Shown: positions 8,422 through 17,046 of the stretch, one piece after another
Numbering within the stretch: the first letter of the stretch is position 1
Layout: every line of letters starts with the position of its first letter
Origin: SOKP01 sp048887165
GTDB lineage: Archaea > Asgardarchaeota > Lokiarchaeia > Sigyniarchaeales > SOKP01
DNA: 30,445 bases
Assembly: GCA_048887165.1 (NCBI GenBank)
Contig: JBHLJZ010000038.1
Coordinates: 1 to 30,445 of the forward strand
Reading direction: 5' to 3'
Translations under genes and position numbers: made by a program
The notes under the pieces: model-generated
Told to the model about the DNA's origin: nothing
Database searches by the model: none
Seen by the model: the letters and a program-made list of their open reading frames with translations, nothing else

Positions 8422-9283
8422 ATCAATTTCAAATCTACTCAGTGAATCTGAAACAAAAGGAATTCCATTACATGAATTAATAATGAACGATGAAATGGAA
8501 TTTCAAAATATTCCTAAACAGACTATCATTGAAAAACTTAATAAATCTTTAACTATAATGAAACAATCTCTTGAGAAAGCACTTATAAGTGATATTGAAT
8601 TGCCTATTAAAGAAGCAAGCCATCAGGCAAAAAGAATGCTTTCACCAGGAATTTTCTGTGGAAATAATTTAAAAGAAGCTGTGGGTTGGGCTATGGCTAT
8701 CGGTGAATATAATAGTGGTATGGGCTTAATAGTTGCTTGTCCTACAGCAGGCTCCTCTGGAACCCTACCTGCTGTTCTTTTTAAAGCTAAAGAGATCCTT
8801 AATAAATCAGATGATGATGTATTAAATGCTTTAATCGTTGCTGCAGCAATAGGAGCAATCATTGGAAATAAGGCAATGCTATCGGGAAGCGAAGGAGGTT
8901 GTCAAGCTGAAATTGGAGTTGCGTCAGCAATGGCGGCGGCGGCAATAACTTATATGGCTGGGGGAACTCATGTTCAGATAGACAATGCGATTGCATTAAC
9001 ATTAAAAAATCTATTAGGGCTTGTTTGTGATCCTGTTGCCGGATTAGTGATATCTCCTTGTATTAAACGAAATGCTATAGGCGTTGTCAATGCTTTCTTA
9101 TCCGCAGAAATGGCATTATCGGGAGTTGCTTCTATTATCCCCGCAGATGAAGTGGTGGATGCCATGATGAAAGTTGGCCGCAAATTGCCATATGAATTAA
9201 AAGAGACGGGAAAAGGTGGAATAGCGGCTACTAAAACGGGAAAAAAAATAAGAAAGAGCCTTTTTTCCGATACAATATATTAA
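8414..9283 (+). CDS. sdaAA: L-serine dehydratase, iron-sulfur-dependent, alpha subunit
   Basis: Catalytic alpha subunit, 289 residues, normal length. Candidate iron-sulfur cysteines appear in GIFCGNN, VACPTAGSSGTLPA, GSEGGCQAEIGVA and LGLVCDPVAGLV, the last three being classic motifs of the family. The C-terminal segment contains the glycine-rich KETGKGGIAATKTG. ATG 8414 overlaps the end of the beta gene by eight bases, with GTGAGG just upstream, so the subunits are translationally coupled. The enzyme needs an oxygen-labile cluster, consistent with an anaerobic host. A short GCG triplet run near 8936 encodes an alanine patch and is unremarkable in this helix. Confidence 0.93.
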   Translation: MFESISNLLSESETKGIPLHELIMNDEMEFQNIPKQTIIEKLNKSLTIMKQSLEKALISDIELPIKEASHQAKRMLSPGIFCGNNLKEAVGWAMAIGEYNSGMGLIVACPTAGSSGTLPAVLFKAKEILNKSDDDVLNALIVAAAIGAIIGNKAMLSGSEGGCQAEIGVASAMAAAAITYMAGGTHVQIDNAIALTLKNLLGLVCDPVAGLVISPCIKRNAIGVVNAFLSAEMALSGVASIIPADEVVDAMMKVGRKLPYELKETGKGGIAATKTGKKIRKSLFSDTIY

Positions 9284-9293
9284 TCATGAACTA

Positions 9294-9301
9294 TTTTTTT
9301 T
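9294..9301 (+). terminator. oligo-T terminator after serine dehydratase
   Basis: A run of eight T residues lies ten bases past the sdaAA stop codon, with no competing gene nearby. This is a plausible archaeal intrinsic terminator. Confidence 0.4.
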
Positions 9302-9347
9302 AATTGAAATTTTAGTCTAATTAAAAAAATGGGACTACAGATCATTT

Positions 9348-9403
9348 ATTAATATATATTAATATATAATACTCTTCTTTTTGGTGAATAATCATTAATT
9401 CAC
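9348..9403. repeat. tandem 10-mer and dyad in the sdaAA/ABC-transporter intergenic region
   Basis: The unit ATTAATATAT is repeated perfectly in tandem at 9348-9357 and 9358-9367. Downstream lies a dyad GTGAAT (9384-9389) with ATTCAC (9398-9403) around an 8-base spacer. Both are upstream of the ABC transporter operon, whose ATG is at 9526. They may be a regulatory site or simple low-complexity A/T sequence. Confidence 0.3.
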
Positions 9404-9525
9404 TAAATCATTTAATTATAGCAACATTTAAATATTGATTTTCATAGATGAATATATATCTTCATATATAAGTATATCCAGAAAAAATTTTATTAACATA
9501 AAAAATTTGATTTATTTGATTTAAA

Positions 9526-10338
9526 ATGAGTAATAATGTAGTTATTTCTGTAAAAAATTTGAAAAAATTTTTTGGCGAAGTTAAAGCAGTTAATGGAATT
9601 GATTTCAATGTCTATTCAGGAGAAGTTTTTGGGCTTCTTGGTCCTAACGGAGCAGGAAAAACTACTACAATTAAACTTCTTTTAGGTCTATTAGAACCAA
9701 ATGAAGGTGAAATGGAAGTTTTTGGATTAAATCCTGAGCGTGATGAAGTTCAGATTAAAAGGCGCGTTGGATACGTATCAGAAGAACCTCTAATTTTTAA
9801 GTCGCTAACTCCAAAAGATTTATTTAATTTCATTGCATCAATTAGAAGATTAGATGAAGAAGAAACCGCAGAAAAGGCTCGCGAATATTTAGAGAGTCTT
9901 GAGGCTCTTGAATACTACGAGCAACTGATTGCTACGCTTTCTCATGGAAACAAGCAAAAGGTGCAAGTCATCGCTGCGATTCTACATGATCCTGATTTAC
10001 TTATTCTCGATGAACCGTTAGCAGGTTTAGATGCTAAATCAGTTAAGGTTGTAAAAGAAATATTGGAACTTCATACGCAACATGGAGGTGCTGTGCTTTT
10101 CTCAACTCACATAATGGAAGTAGCTCAAGAATTATGCGATAGAATAGGAATCCTTAATAAAGGTAAACTGGTTGGAATTGGAACAATTGAGGAATTACGG
10201 CAACAAGCCAATAAAATAACGGGAGAAAGTCTGGAAAATGTATTCTTACGTCTTACTGAACAGGATACTTCAGTTGATGAAATAGTTCAAAAATTGAGGA
10301 TGTCATATAAAAAGAAACTCAAGGGAGAAATGAATTAG
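9526..10338 (+). CDS. ABC transporter ATP-binding protein
   Basis: A 270-residue ABC ATPase of the ABC-2 export type. Walker A is GPNGAGKTT at residues 39-47. The Q-loop region reads VGYVSEEP, with the usual glutamine replaced, as is common in this subfamily. The signature is LSHGNKQKV, Walker B is LLILDEPLAGLD, and the H-loop is STHIME. It starts at ATG 9526 without an obvious Shine-Dalgarno, and a TTTTATTAAC stretch about 30 bases upstream may be the TATA element. The permease gene begins one base after its stop, so the two form one operon and presumably one exporter. The C-terminal 50 residues are a helical, charged tail usual for NatA/YhaQ-like ATPases. Confidence 0.92.
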   Translation: MSNNVVISVKNLKKFFGEVKAVNGIDFNVYSGEVFGLLGPNGAGKTTTIKLLLGLLEPNEGEMEVFGLNPERDEVQIKRRVGYVSEEPLIFKSLTPKDLFNFIASIRRLDEEETAEKAREYLESLEALEYYEQLIATLSHGNKQKVQVIAAILHDPDLLILDEPLAGLDAKSVKVVKEILELHTQHGGAVLFSTHIMEVAQELCDRIGILNKGKLVGIGTIEELRQQANKITGESLENVFLRLTEQDTSVDEIVQKLRMSYKKKLKGEMN

Positions 10339-10339
10339 A

Positions 10340-12955
10340 ATGGAAGATGAGAAATTAAAATTTTATTCTCTAGCAAAATACCCTAATTATGAAGTTTTAA
10401 TGGATTCTCAGTTACAATCATCAGGAGCAAATCAAGCTCGATTATTGGAAAAATATGCGCGAAATAAGAATTATATTAGATCACAATATTATATGGTTAA
10501 ATTTGTATTCGCATTTTTATTTGTTTTCTTACCTTTTATTTCTTTAATTGCCTATTTTGATATTGCCGGGGACAATAGTTTTTTTCTAAATCCTGTCGAG
10601 ACTATCATATTTACTTTCAGTTTCACATTTGGTATGCTTTTTATCAATAGTATAATGTATGTTTTTCTTTTGGGGATGTTTAATGTAAGTTCTTTTATGA
10701 CGGGAAGTGCTTTTAGGTGGTTACAGACTCTACCATTATCAAAAAAAAATCTAAAAAAACTTGGATATATAACTTTGTTTAAAACCCTTGATATTCCTTT
10801 GATAGCAATGATATTATCCTTCCCGATTATAATGCTAATTATGACTAGAGATGTTTTTGTGTTTATAGCATGCCTTGGACCTTCCATAATAAATGTAATA
10901 TTCAGTTTTAGTTTACTCATAATCATATCCGAGAAAATCAGTCATGTTTTCTACGAATCTTCGGGAAGATCAAAAAAGAAGCATTTTTTAAGAATTTTAA
11001 TTATGATCGCATTCTTTGCTTTAGCGTTTGGAACTTCATTCCTAATTCAGTTTTCATTCTATGTTCTTGAAGATATTGTTAGTGTTTTTCCTGTTGGTGA
11101 GTCTGCATTGATTTTAAATTTATTATTAAGTTTAATTCCATACCCATTAGCACCAGGTTATCTTGTCTCTATAGCAGTAACTCCTGGAGCAATACCATTC
11201 CAACTGGTTATCACATCGATTATTGGTATAGCTTTCTTTGCTTTGATTTCTTTTGGATTATATAAAGTAGCAGTCAAACGCTTGAAAATCGCAGTTTCCT
11301 CTGAATTTGAGATTTCAAAAGAGAAGAAGGTGAAAAAGGTAGTTAAGATGGAGGAAATTAATGTGGAGATTAAATCAAGATCAAAAATTTCTTCATATAT
11401 TCATAAGGATTTAGTTTCTTCTACTCGAGATATTCAAACTTTTATGTTTTTAATAATGCCTATAATTTATCCAATTATTATGATATTTTCATTACAAGGT
11501 CCAATAATCGATGAAGTAAGTTCTCCTATTAGCATAATGGTATTATGGAGTGTGATTTTAGGAGCAGCAATGTTTCTACCGATAATTTTAGTGATTGGTT
11601 TTTTAAACATTGAAGAATCAGGAAGCAGTATCGTTGCTTCATTACCAATTCTTCCACGAGATCAAGCTAAAGCAAAAATTATTTTAATGCTTATAATTCA
11701 TTCAATTTCTCTTAGTGGTATGGCTATTGTGCTCACTTTATTGACAAGATCATTAGATGTACTATTTATTTTCCTTGCAACGTTTCCAATTTCAATAGGC
11801 CTCTTACTTTTCTTATTTGAAATGAAAGTTCGTTTATTTGGCCGGATGAAATACAAATATATAATTGAAGAACTTAATAAAGAAAATAAAATCATTAAAT
11901 GGATTGCAATTCTCTTATCTGAATTTGCGATATATTTTACAATTTTAATAATTGGATTCAATATTTTCTATACATTTGGTTTATCTTGGACTATTGTAAC
12001 TCTTGCATTAATCGGATTAATTCAGTTAGGAATCCTTATATTTATATTCATTAGAATGTTTCCAAAAGAACAAAAAATCCGTTATTATGTTACAGGCGGA
12101 TTTTTACGGAAATTTCCTATCATCGGAGTTTTTATTCTTAGTATTTTATATATCTTGTTTCAATTTATCGCTATGTTTTCCGAAATTTTATTCTTGCCAT
12201 TAATTGTACGTATGAATTATACTCAAATACTATTTTTCGACTTTACTCTTCAATTCGGTTTTTTGACGCTTTTATTATTAGTTATTATACCGAAAGGCTT
12301 AAAACTTCCAAGAATGAATGAATCTTTTAAGCATTATTTACATGGAATTCAACTAAGTCCTGTAAAGCCTGTCCTTAGAAATGTTTTACTAGGTATAAGC
12401 AGTTTTTTGATTTTTGGTGCAATAACTTTCTTTGGTTCTAATCTACTTGGAACCTATGTTTTTAATCCCTCTATTTTATTTGGTAACCCCGATCCTACTA
12501 CTTTTCTTGGATTAGGATGGTTTCTTTTCATCTTTATGCTCATACCAGGAATATGGGAAGAAGTTGCATTTCGAGGAGTAGCGATGCCAATGTTGCTAAA
12601 TAAATATAAGCTAACTTTTGCTACTATAATAAATGGAGTAATTTTTGGCTTCATTCATTCTTTTAATGTTATTACTTTGCTTATATTAGGAATAAATCCT
12701 TTTGCTGTGCTCTTTCAAGTAGTTTATGCTGCATTTTTGGGATTTGCCTTTGCATATATGTTTATAAAATCTAAAAGTCTCATACCAGGTATAATCTTTC
12801 ATTATTTGGTTGACTCTGTTGGTCGAATAATTTATGCTAATACAATATTTGAAGAATCAATTTCGGTTGTAATTTACACGATACTCTTTTTTGGAGTTAT
12901 TCCATCAATTCTAATCATATGGCTAGTAAATGCATTATATAAAGAAAAAAAATAA
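10340..12955 (+). CDS. ABC-2-type permease fused to CPBP (CAAX-like) intramembrane protease domain
   Basis: A very large membrane protein of 871 residues. The N-terminal half has six or more hydrophobic helices starting near residue 55, then a basic cytoplasmic stretch around residues 325-350 (KEKKVKKVVKMEE). A second helix bundle runs to about residue 660. The C-terminal 200 residues carry the CPBP motifs: EEVAFR (E740, E741, R745), FIHSFN with H773, and a later FHYLVDS histidine. It would be the partner of the ATPase encoded immediately upstream. ABC permease-CPBP fusions are known in bacteria (NatB-like annotations). The protease residues look intact, so the domain may be active. Substrate unknown; peptide or ion export are possibilities. 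Confidence 0.82.
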   Translation: MEDEKLKFYSLAKYPNYEVLMDSQLQSSGANQARLLEKYARNKNYIRSQYYMVKFVFAFLFVFLPFISLIAYFDIAGDNSFFLNPVETIIFTFSFTFGMLFINSIMYVFLLGMFNVSSFMTGSAFRWLQTLPLSKKNLKKLGYITLFKTLDIPLIAMILSFPIIMLIMTRDVFVFIACLGPSIINVIFSFSLLIIISEKISHVFYESSGRSKKKHFLRILIMIAFFALAFGTSFLIQFSFYVLEDIVSVFPVGESALILNLLLSLIPYPLAPGYLVSIAVTPGAIPFQLVITSIIGIAFFALISFGLYKVAVKRLKIAVSSEFEISKEKKVKKVVKMEEINVEIKSRSKISSYIHKDLVSSTRDIQTFMFLIMPIIYPIIMIFSLQGPIIDEVSSPISIMVLWSVILGAAMFLPIILVIGFLNIEESGSSIVASLPILPRDQAKAKIILMLIIHSISLSGMAIVLTLLTRSLDVLFIFLATFPISIGLLLFLFEMKVRLFGRMKYKYIIEELNKENKIIKWIAILLSEFAIYFTILIIGFNIFYTFGLSWTIVTLALIGLIQLGILIFIFIRMFPKEQKIRYYVTGGFLRKFPIIGVFILSILYILFQFIAMFSEILFLPLIVRMNYTQILFFDFTLQFGFLTLLLLVIIPKGLKLPRMNESFKHYLHGIQLSPVKPVLRNVLLGISSFLIFGAITFFGSNLLGTYVFNPSILFGNPDPTTFLGLGWFLFIFMLIPGIWEEVAFRGVAMPMLLNKYKLTFATIINGVIFGFIHSFNVITLLILGINPFAVLFQVVYAAFLGFAFAYMFIKSKSLIPGIIFHYLVDSVGRIIYANTIFEESISVVIYTILFFGVIPSILIIWLVNALYKEKK

Positions 12956-12976
12956 TATATCTAATTTTTTTTTATT

Positions 12977-14263
12977 TTATTTCATAATATTCTCATTTTT
13001 TACAAAAGAAATTAATATCTTTAGTACTTGCTCTAGGGAGCCTTTCTCAATTTTATCAAGTGTATCACTAGGTTGATGGTAAAATTTTAAAATTTTCTTT
13101 AAATTCATTGCTGAAATATTTGCTGCTTTAATACCTGCTTTAGAAAATGCAGTAGCATCAGTACCGCCCGAGATTTGACCTATGATTTTTTCAAGTAAAT
13201 TTGAACCTCCTAACGAAGACGCACTTATATCTACATTTACTAATTTTGATGCTGCTTTTATCTTTTTTACAACTATATCTGAATGTTTAGTGCGAGTTGA
13301 TGGTTCAAAATCTATTACTGAAATTTTTGTTTTACTCTGAATTGCATCTAAATTTACACACTCAGCATCTAACGATTTTAATTCATTTTGATGCTTTTTA
13401 ACATACCGATACGCTCCTCTCAATCCCGCTTCTTCACATCCAAAAGATATTAACTTTATCTCGGTATTTTTTGGTATGATTTCTTTTCTTTTTTTTAAAT
13501 ATTTAGCTAAAGTTAAGATTATTACTACAGCACTTAAATTATCTACTGCACCAGGAACTTTATTTGCCTTTTCTCCAGAAGATATAAATAGAAAAAGCCC
13601 AATAAAAGCGGGTATTCCAATTATAAACAATGTAAGATTAAATATGAAAAAAGAGCGATAGACAAACAGTCCAATTATTGATATTAAAAGCATAATAAAA
13701 GAAGTTACTGACCATAAAACCATAATCCCTAATCCGATGAAAATAATTATGGGATACCCAATTTTTAGGTACCTTAGAAGATTAAATTGAAGTGCGCTAT
13801 CATGATGTCCTGAAAATATAAGAAGTTTCGTTCTCTCCCCTACAGGTTTTATTGTCCCGATAACATTTTGGGACTGCTTCTTTTTAAATATTGGATCAAT
13901 AAACTCTCGATAATTAAAAAATTCATTCCAAATGATTATGATCACAACTAAATTAAGAATAAATGAAACCCAAATTATTATTTCCTCCCAGTAATGAGTG
14001 ATATCAAAAGGTATCATAAAAAACAAAATAAATGAGAGGAAAATTAAGATTAAATTTATTTTTATGTATCCAAGAAAAGCTCGAGGTTGACAATTGAAAG
14101 GTTCAATATCAACATTATCACATGATTTTTTAAGTTCAGCGCTTATTATTTCAGCTGCTTTTGCTTCTTGAACACTGCAAGGCATTCTAGGCCCACACTC
14201 ATTAATAATTCGCTGAACAATCTCATACATGTATTGAGAATCTTCACTAGTAAGTTCAATCAT
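12977..14263 (-). CDS. membrane-anchored M28-family zinc peptidase
   Basis: A 428-residue protein with an M28 aminopeptidase core interrupted by membrane helices. The N-terminal 60 residues match the cap seen in membrane M28 proteins (NECGPRMPCS). Two hydrophobic segments follow at about 67-112. The metal site appears as SGHHDS (H153, D155), GAVDNLS (D241), CEEAG (E277, E278), D306 and a C-terminal FYHQPSDT histidine. Between the first two metal motifs lie further helices at about 168-228, so the catalytic domain is split by an inserted membrane unit. The ligand set looks complete, suggesting an active di-zinc peptidase. It is convergent with the permease gene, with 21 bases between their stops. 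Confidence 0.82.
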   Translation of the reverse strand: MIELTSEDSQYMYEIVQRIINECGPRMPCSVQEAKAAEIISAELKKSCDNVDIEPFNCQPRAFLGYIKINLILIFLSFILFFMIPFDITHYWEEIIIWVSFILNLVVIIIIWNEFFNYREFIDPIFKKKQSQNVIGTIKPVGERTKLLIFSGHHDSALQFNLLRYLKIGYPIIIFIGLGIMVLWSVTSFIMLLISIIGLFVYRSFFIFNLTLFIIGIPAFIGLFLFISSGEKANKVPGAVDNLSAVVIILTLAKYLKKRKEIIPKNTEIKLISFGCEEAGLRGAYRYVKKHQNELKSLDAECVNLDAIQSKTKISVIDFEPSTRTKHSDIVVKKIKAASKLVNVDISASSLGGSNLLEKIIGQISGGTDATAFSKAGIKAANISAMNLKKILKFYHQPSDTLDKIEKGSLEQVLKILISFVKNENIMK

Positions 14264-14374
14264 CTTTTATTTTCTCGATATTTTTATAAAATAGAAAAGA
14301 TCTTTAAGATTAAAATTATATCAAAAAACATCTTATTAAGTCTATCTTGTTAAATTCTATTAAAAATTTTTAAA

Positions 14375-15094
14375 ATGTCTTTATTCAGTACGAATCAATA
14401 TGTCTGTAAGGTCTGCGGATATAACATGATCGGTTATTACCCTCAGAATTGTCCATTCTGTGGAGCTTCTAATGAAAATTTTATAACTGCTGAAGAATGC
14501 TCTCAAAAATTTAGTGTAGTCAAGAAGAAAGTGACTTCAAAAGTTAGCATGCTATCATCATTACCTAAATTAGGCCTTGAGCATGCTGCATATCAAATTC
14601 AAACTAAAAATAAAGTTATTATGATTGATTGCCCTTCAACTTTTGATAGGAATTTGGATCGTATGGATAAAATACTGTTTACTCATCATCATTTTTTAGG
14701 TGCTTCAAATCTATATAGAAATTATTATACAGCATTCGTTTGGATACATAATAAAGATTCTGCAAACTTCTTAGCTAATAAACATTCTTTTGATAAAAAA
14801 TTTGAAAATAATTTTGATTTAGAAGGAATAAAAGCATATTATATTAATGGTCACACACAAGGTTTTACATTTTATACATTTCAAGGTATCATCTTTGTTT
14901 GTGATTATGTTTTCTTAACAGAATATGAAGTAAAACTTAATCCTTACGGTCCTCGAACTCGAACTATTGAGGGCTTAATAAAGGTAAGGGAGATCTTAGA
15001 ATCGAATGATTATAATAAAGTATGTGGTTACAACTATATTATAGATTATATTACTTGGAAAGGATATGTTGATGAGTTCTTAAAAAAAATATGA
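14375..15094 (+). CDS. rubredoxin-like zinc/iron domain fused to a degenerate metallo-beta-lactamase domain
   Basis: A 239-residue protein. Residues 8-32 form a rubredoxin/rubrerythrin-like knuckle pair with C11, C14, C26 and C29. The rest resembles a metallo-beta-lactamase fold: a strand VIMIDCP, then LFTHHHFLGASN at residues 102-112, then NGHTQGFTFY (H160) and a VCDYVF aspartate (D177). In the canonical HxHxDH motif the DH pair is replaced by Leu-Gly, so the second metal site is not conserved. It may bind one metal, or have become a redox-partner or binding protein. ATG 14375 has no clear ribosome binding site. Neighbouring genes give no pathway hint. Confidence 0.65.
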   Translation: MSLFSTNQYVCKVCGYNMIGYYPQNCPFCGASNENFITAEECSQKFSVVKKKVTSKVSMLSSLPKLGLEHAAYQIQTKNKVIMIDCPSTFDRNLDRMDKILFTHHHFLGASNLYRNYYTAFVWIHNKDSANFLANKHSFDKKFENNFDLEGIKAYYINGHTQGFTFYTFQGIIFVCDYVFLTEYEVKLNPYGPRTRTIEGLIKVREILESNDYNKVCGYNYIIDYITWKGYVDEFLKKI

Positions 15095-15164
15095 TTTAAT
15101 GGAAATTATTATAATATTTTCAATATAAAATAATTTAAGCCCCCATAATTTGTGTTGAAGTAAA

Positions 15165-16004
15165 TTGGTGGAATCTTATAAGGAAATAGAAGTAAGTTGT
15201 CCAGTTTGCGAAACTGAACGAAGTATTAAAATCCCTGAAGCTATTTTTCGCCAAAAGAAGTTTGGATCAATTAAAGTTCAAGTTCCTCAAGGTGGGGTTT
15301 GTAAGGAACATCAATTTATCGTATTTTTAGATACTAAAGGAATTGTCATAGGGTATGAAAAGTTTGATTTACTAATGAAAACTCCTGCTAAAGAAATTGA
15401 ATCTGGGAAAGTGACATTGAATAATTTTATACAAATGTTTGGAACATATGGAGTTTTGAGCCTAATTCATGCTAAAGTTTTCAATTACCCTGCTTATATC
15501 ATACGAGATAAGGATGACGAGACAAATATTGATTTAGTAAATAAAGTTGCTGATAACCTATTGCCCGAACCTTATAAAGGAACTAGTTTTATTAATCTCT
15601 TAGAAAAAGCTCCCTATGATGAAATTAGTGTCAAAGAAAAAAATGCACTACTTATAGATTCACATCAGCACATATTACAAACACCCTGGGAAGAGAAATT
15701 AAAGTTTGAAGAACATCTTCTGAAAAAAGCTCTAGAAATAATAGAAGAAGAAGAACAGATGATTATTTTTCAGCAAAATATTGCTGAGTTTATTAGGGAA
15801 GCAGAATATGTTAAAAATGTTCTTGAAAATGCTAAACAAGTCTATGAAGAAGACTTAATAGATAAAATGTCTCGGGAATTAATGATTCCTCAACCTAATC
15901 ATTATCGGCTTAATCTAATTAAAGACTTCATAAGACAAAGATATTCAGCAGAATTATTACAAAGACTAACAAGTAAAGTAGTAGAATTTCTAAGTCTTCT
16001 TTAG
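15165..16004 (+). CDS. conserved protein of unknown function with N-terminal zinc finger
   Basis: A 279-residue protein I cannot assign to a characterised family. Residues 10-50 contain CPVC (C12, C15) and CKEH (C46, H49), a plausible Cys3His zinc finger. A beta-rich segment then reads QFIVFLDTKGIVIGYEKFDLLM. The middle (about 85-150) has alternating hydrophobic strands and helices. The C-terminal third is strongly helical and acidic (ALEIIEEEEQ) and may form a coiled coil. The start is TTG 15165 or GTG 15168; both give nearly the same protein, and no ATG is available before the finger. From memory, proteins with this finger and the IPEAIF-QKKFG stretch recur in Asgard archaea, but I cannot verify that here. 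Confidence 0.6.
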   Translation: MVESYKEIEVSCPVCETERSIKIPEAIFRQKKFGSIKVQVPQGGVCKEHQFIVFLDTKGIVIGYEKFDLLMKTPAKEIESGKVTLNNFIQMFGTYGVLSLIHAKVFNYPAYIIRDKDDETNIDLVNKVADNLLPEPYKGTSFINLLEKAPYDEISVKEKNALLIDSHQHILQTPWEEKLKFEEHLLKKALEIIEEEEQMIIFQQNIAEFIREAEYVKNVLENAKQVYEEDLIDKMSRELMIPQPNHYRLNLIKDFIRQRYSAELLQRLTSKVVEFLSLL

Positions 16005-16117
16005 TTCTATTCAATCTTTTTATACCGTATATAAGATAGAAAAAATAAAATAGCGATCTTTAATTTATTTATAAAATAATGTAAAAATGCAATAATACAT
16101 ATAATAAGTGAATTAAA

Positions 16118-16912
16118 ATGGTTGTTGTAGGTGATTGGGGCTTTCAAAACCGATTTAATAGAATTATTAAGCCAAAAAGTGGAAGATGTGTTATGCTTGC
16201 CGTAGACCACGGATATTTTGGAAATATCCCTGGTCAACTAAAATGTTTTACTGATATGAAACCATTATTTGAGTATGCGGATGCTCTCATGCTGACTCGA
16301 GGAATGTTGAGAAATTGCGTGCCTTCAGAATTAGATATTCCAATCGTTTTAAGAGTTTCTGCAGGTGCAAGTATGCTTAAGGAACTGTCTAATGAGGAAA
16401 TCAATGTTTCAATTGAAGATGCTATTAGGTTAAATGTTTCAGCCATCACATGTTCAATTTTTGTGGGGGGTGAGCATGAAAAACAAACCTTGATGAATTT
16501 ATCTAAACTTGTCAATGAGGGCAACATGTATGGCATACCAACTCTAGCAGTAACAGCAGTTGGACGTGAAATGGTTAGAGATGCTCGATATCTTGGAATG
16601 GCAAGTAGAATGGCTGCTGAGATAGGTGCTACATTTGTAAAAACTTATTACTGTGATAATTTTGAAGAAGTAACCAGTATTTGTCCAGCACCAATCGTAA
16701 TAGCAGGCGGTAAAAAGATTGAAGAAAGGGATGCACTTCAGATGTCTAAGAATGCTGTTGACAAAGGGGCCGTTGGTGTTGATATGGGTAGAAATATTTT
16801 TCAATCTGACAGTCCATTGGGTATGATTCAAGCTGTAAGGGCAATAGTTCATGAAAATGCTTCGGTAGATGAAGCTTTTGAGATTTATAAAAGTGGTCCT
16901 AAAGGATTGTAA
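16118..16912 (+). CDS. LsrF-like class I aldolase/thiolase (3-hydroxy-5-phosphonooxypentane-2,4-dione thiolase family)
   Basis: A 264-residue TIM-barrel protein of the DhnA/LsrF class I aldolase family. It follows E. coli LsrF closely from memory: VMLAVDHGYFGN, DALMLTRGMLRN, the Schiff-base lysine K175 in FVKTYYC, PIVIAGGKKIEERDAL and GVDMGRNIFQS. LsrF acts late in autoinducer-2 breakdown, transferring an acetyl group to CoA. None of the other lsr genes are in the window, so the true substrate may differ. Archaeal relatives include fructose-bisphosphate aldolase and ADH synthase of aromatic amino-acid synthesis. Start ATG 16118 is preceded by A/T-rich promoter-like sequence. Subfamily assignment is fairly confident; substrate is not. 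Confidence 0.78.
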   Translation: MVVVGDWGFQNRFNRIIKPKSGRCVMLAVDHGYFGNIPGQLKCFTDMKPLFEYADALMLTRGMLRNCVPSELDIPIVLRVSAGASMLKELSNEEINVSIEDAIRLNVSAITCSIFVGGEHEKQTLMNLSKLVNEGNMYGIPTLAVTAVGREMVRDARYLGMASRMAAEIGATFVKTYYCDNFEEVTSICPAPIVIAGGKKIEERDALQMSKNAVDKGAVGVDMGRNIFQSDSPLGMIQAVRAIVHENASVDEAFEIYKSGPKGL

Positions 16913-16913
16913 T

Positions 16914-16938
16914 TATTTTTTTTATTTTCTTTTTTTTT
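16914..16938 (+). terminator. oligo-T terminator
   Basis: Immediately after the LsrF-like gene the + strand has T8, then ATTTTC, then T9: a strong archaeal-style terminator without a hairpin. Confidence 0.55.
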
Positions 16939-17046
16939 AAAATTGAAATTCATATAATACCTAATATTATTGAGATTTCTATATTTATATTCCAGGGAAT
17001 ATATTTATGCAAGAATATTCAAAATATTCTAAAAAAGTGATTTAAA

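Noticed and set aside
9340..9480. A/T repeats as a CRISPR array or replication origin
   Set aside because: The units are 10 bp, only two copies, with no unique spacers and no origin-recognition genes nearby.
10552..10926. 124-codon minus-strand ORF
   Set aside because: Antisense to the permease gene; its long open frame is explained by the hydrophobic coding bias of the real gene.
16234..16852. Two minus-strand ORFs of about 100 codons
   Set aside because: Both are antisense to the well-conserved LsrF-like gene, and their sequences look like reverse-frame shadows.
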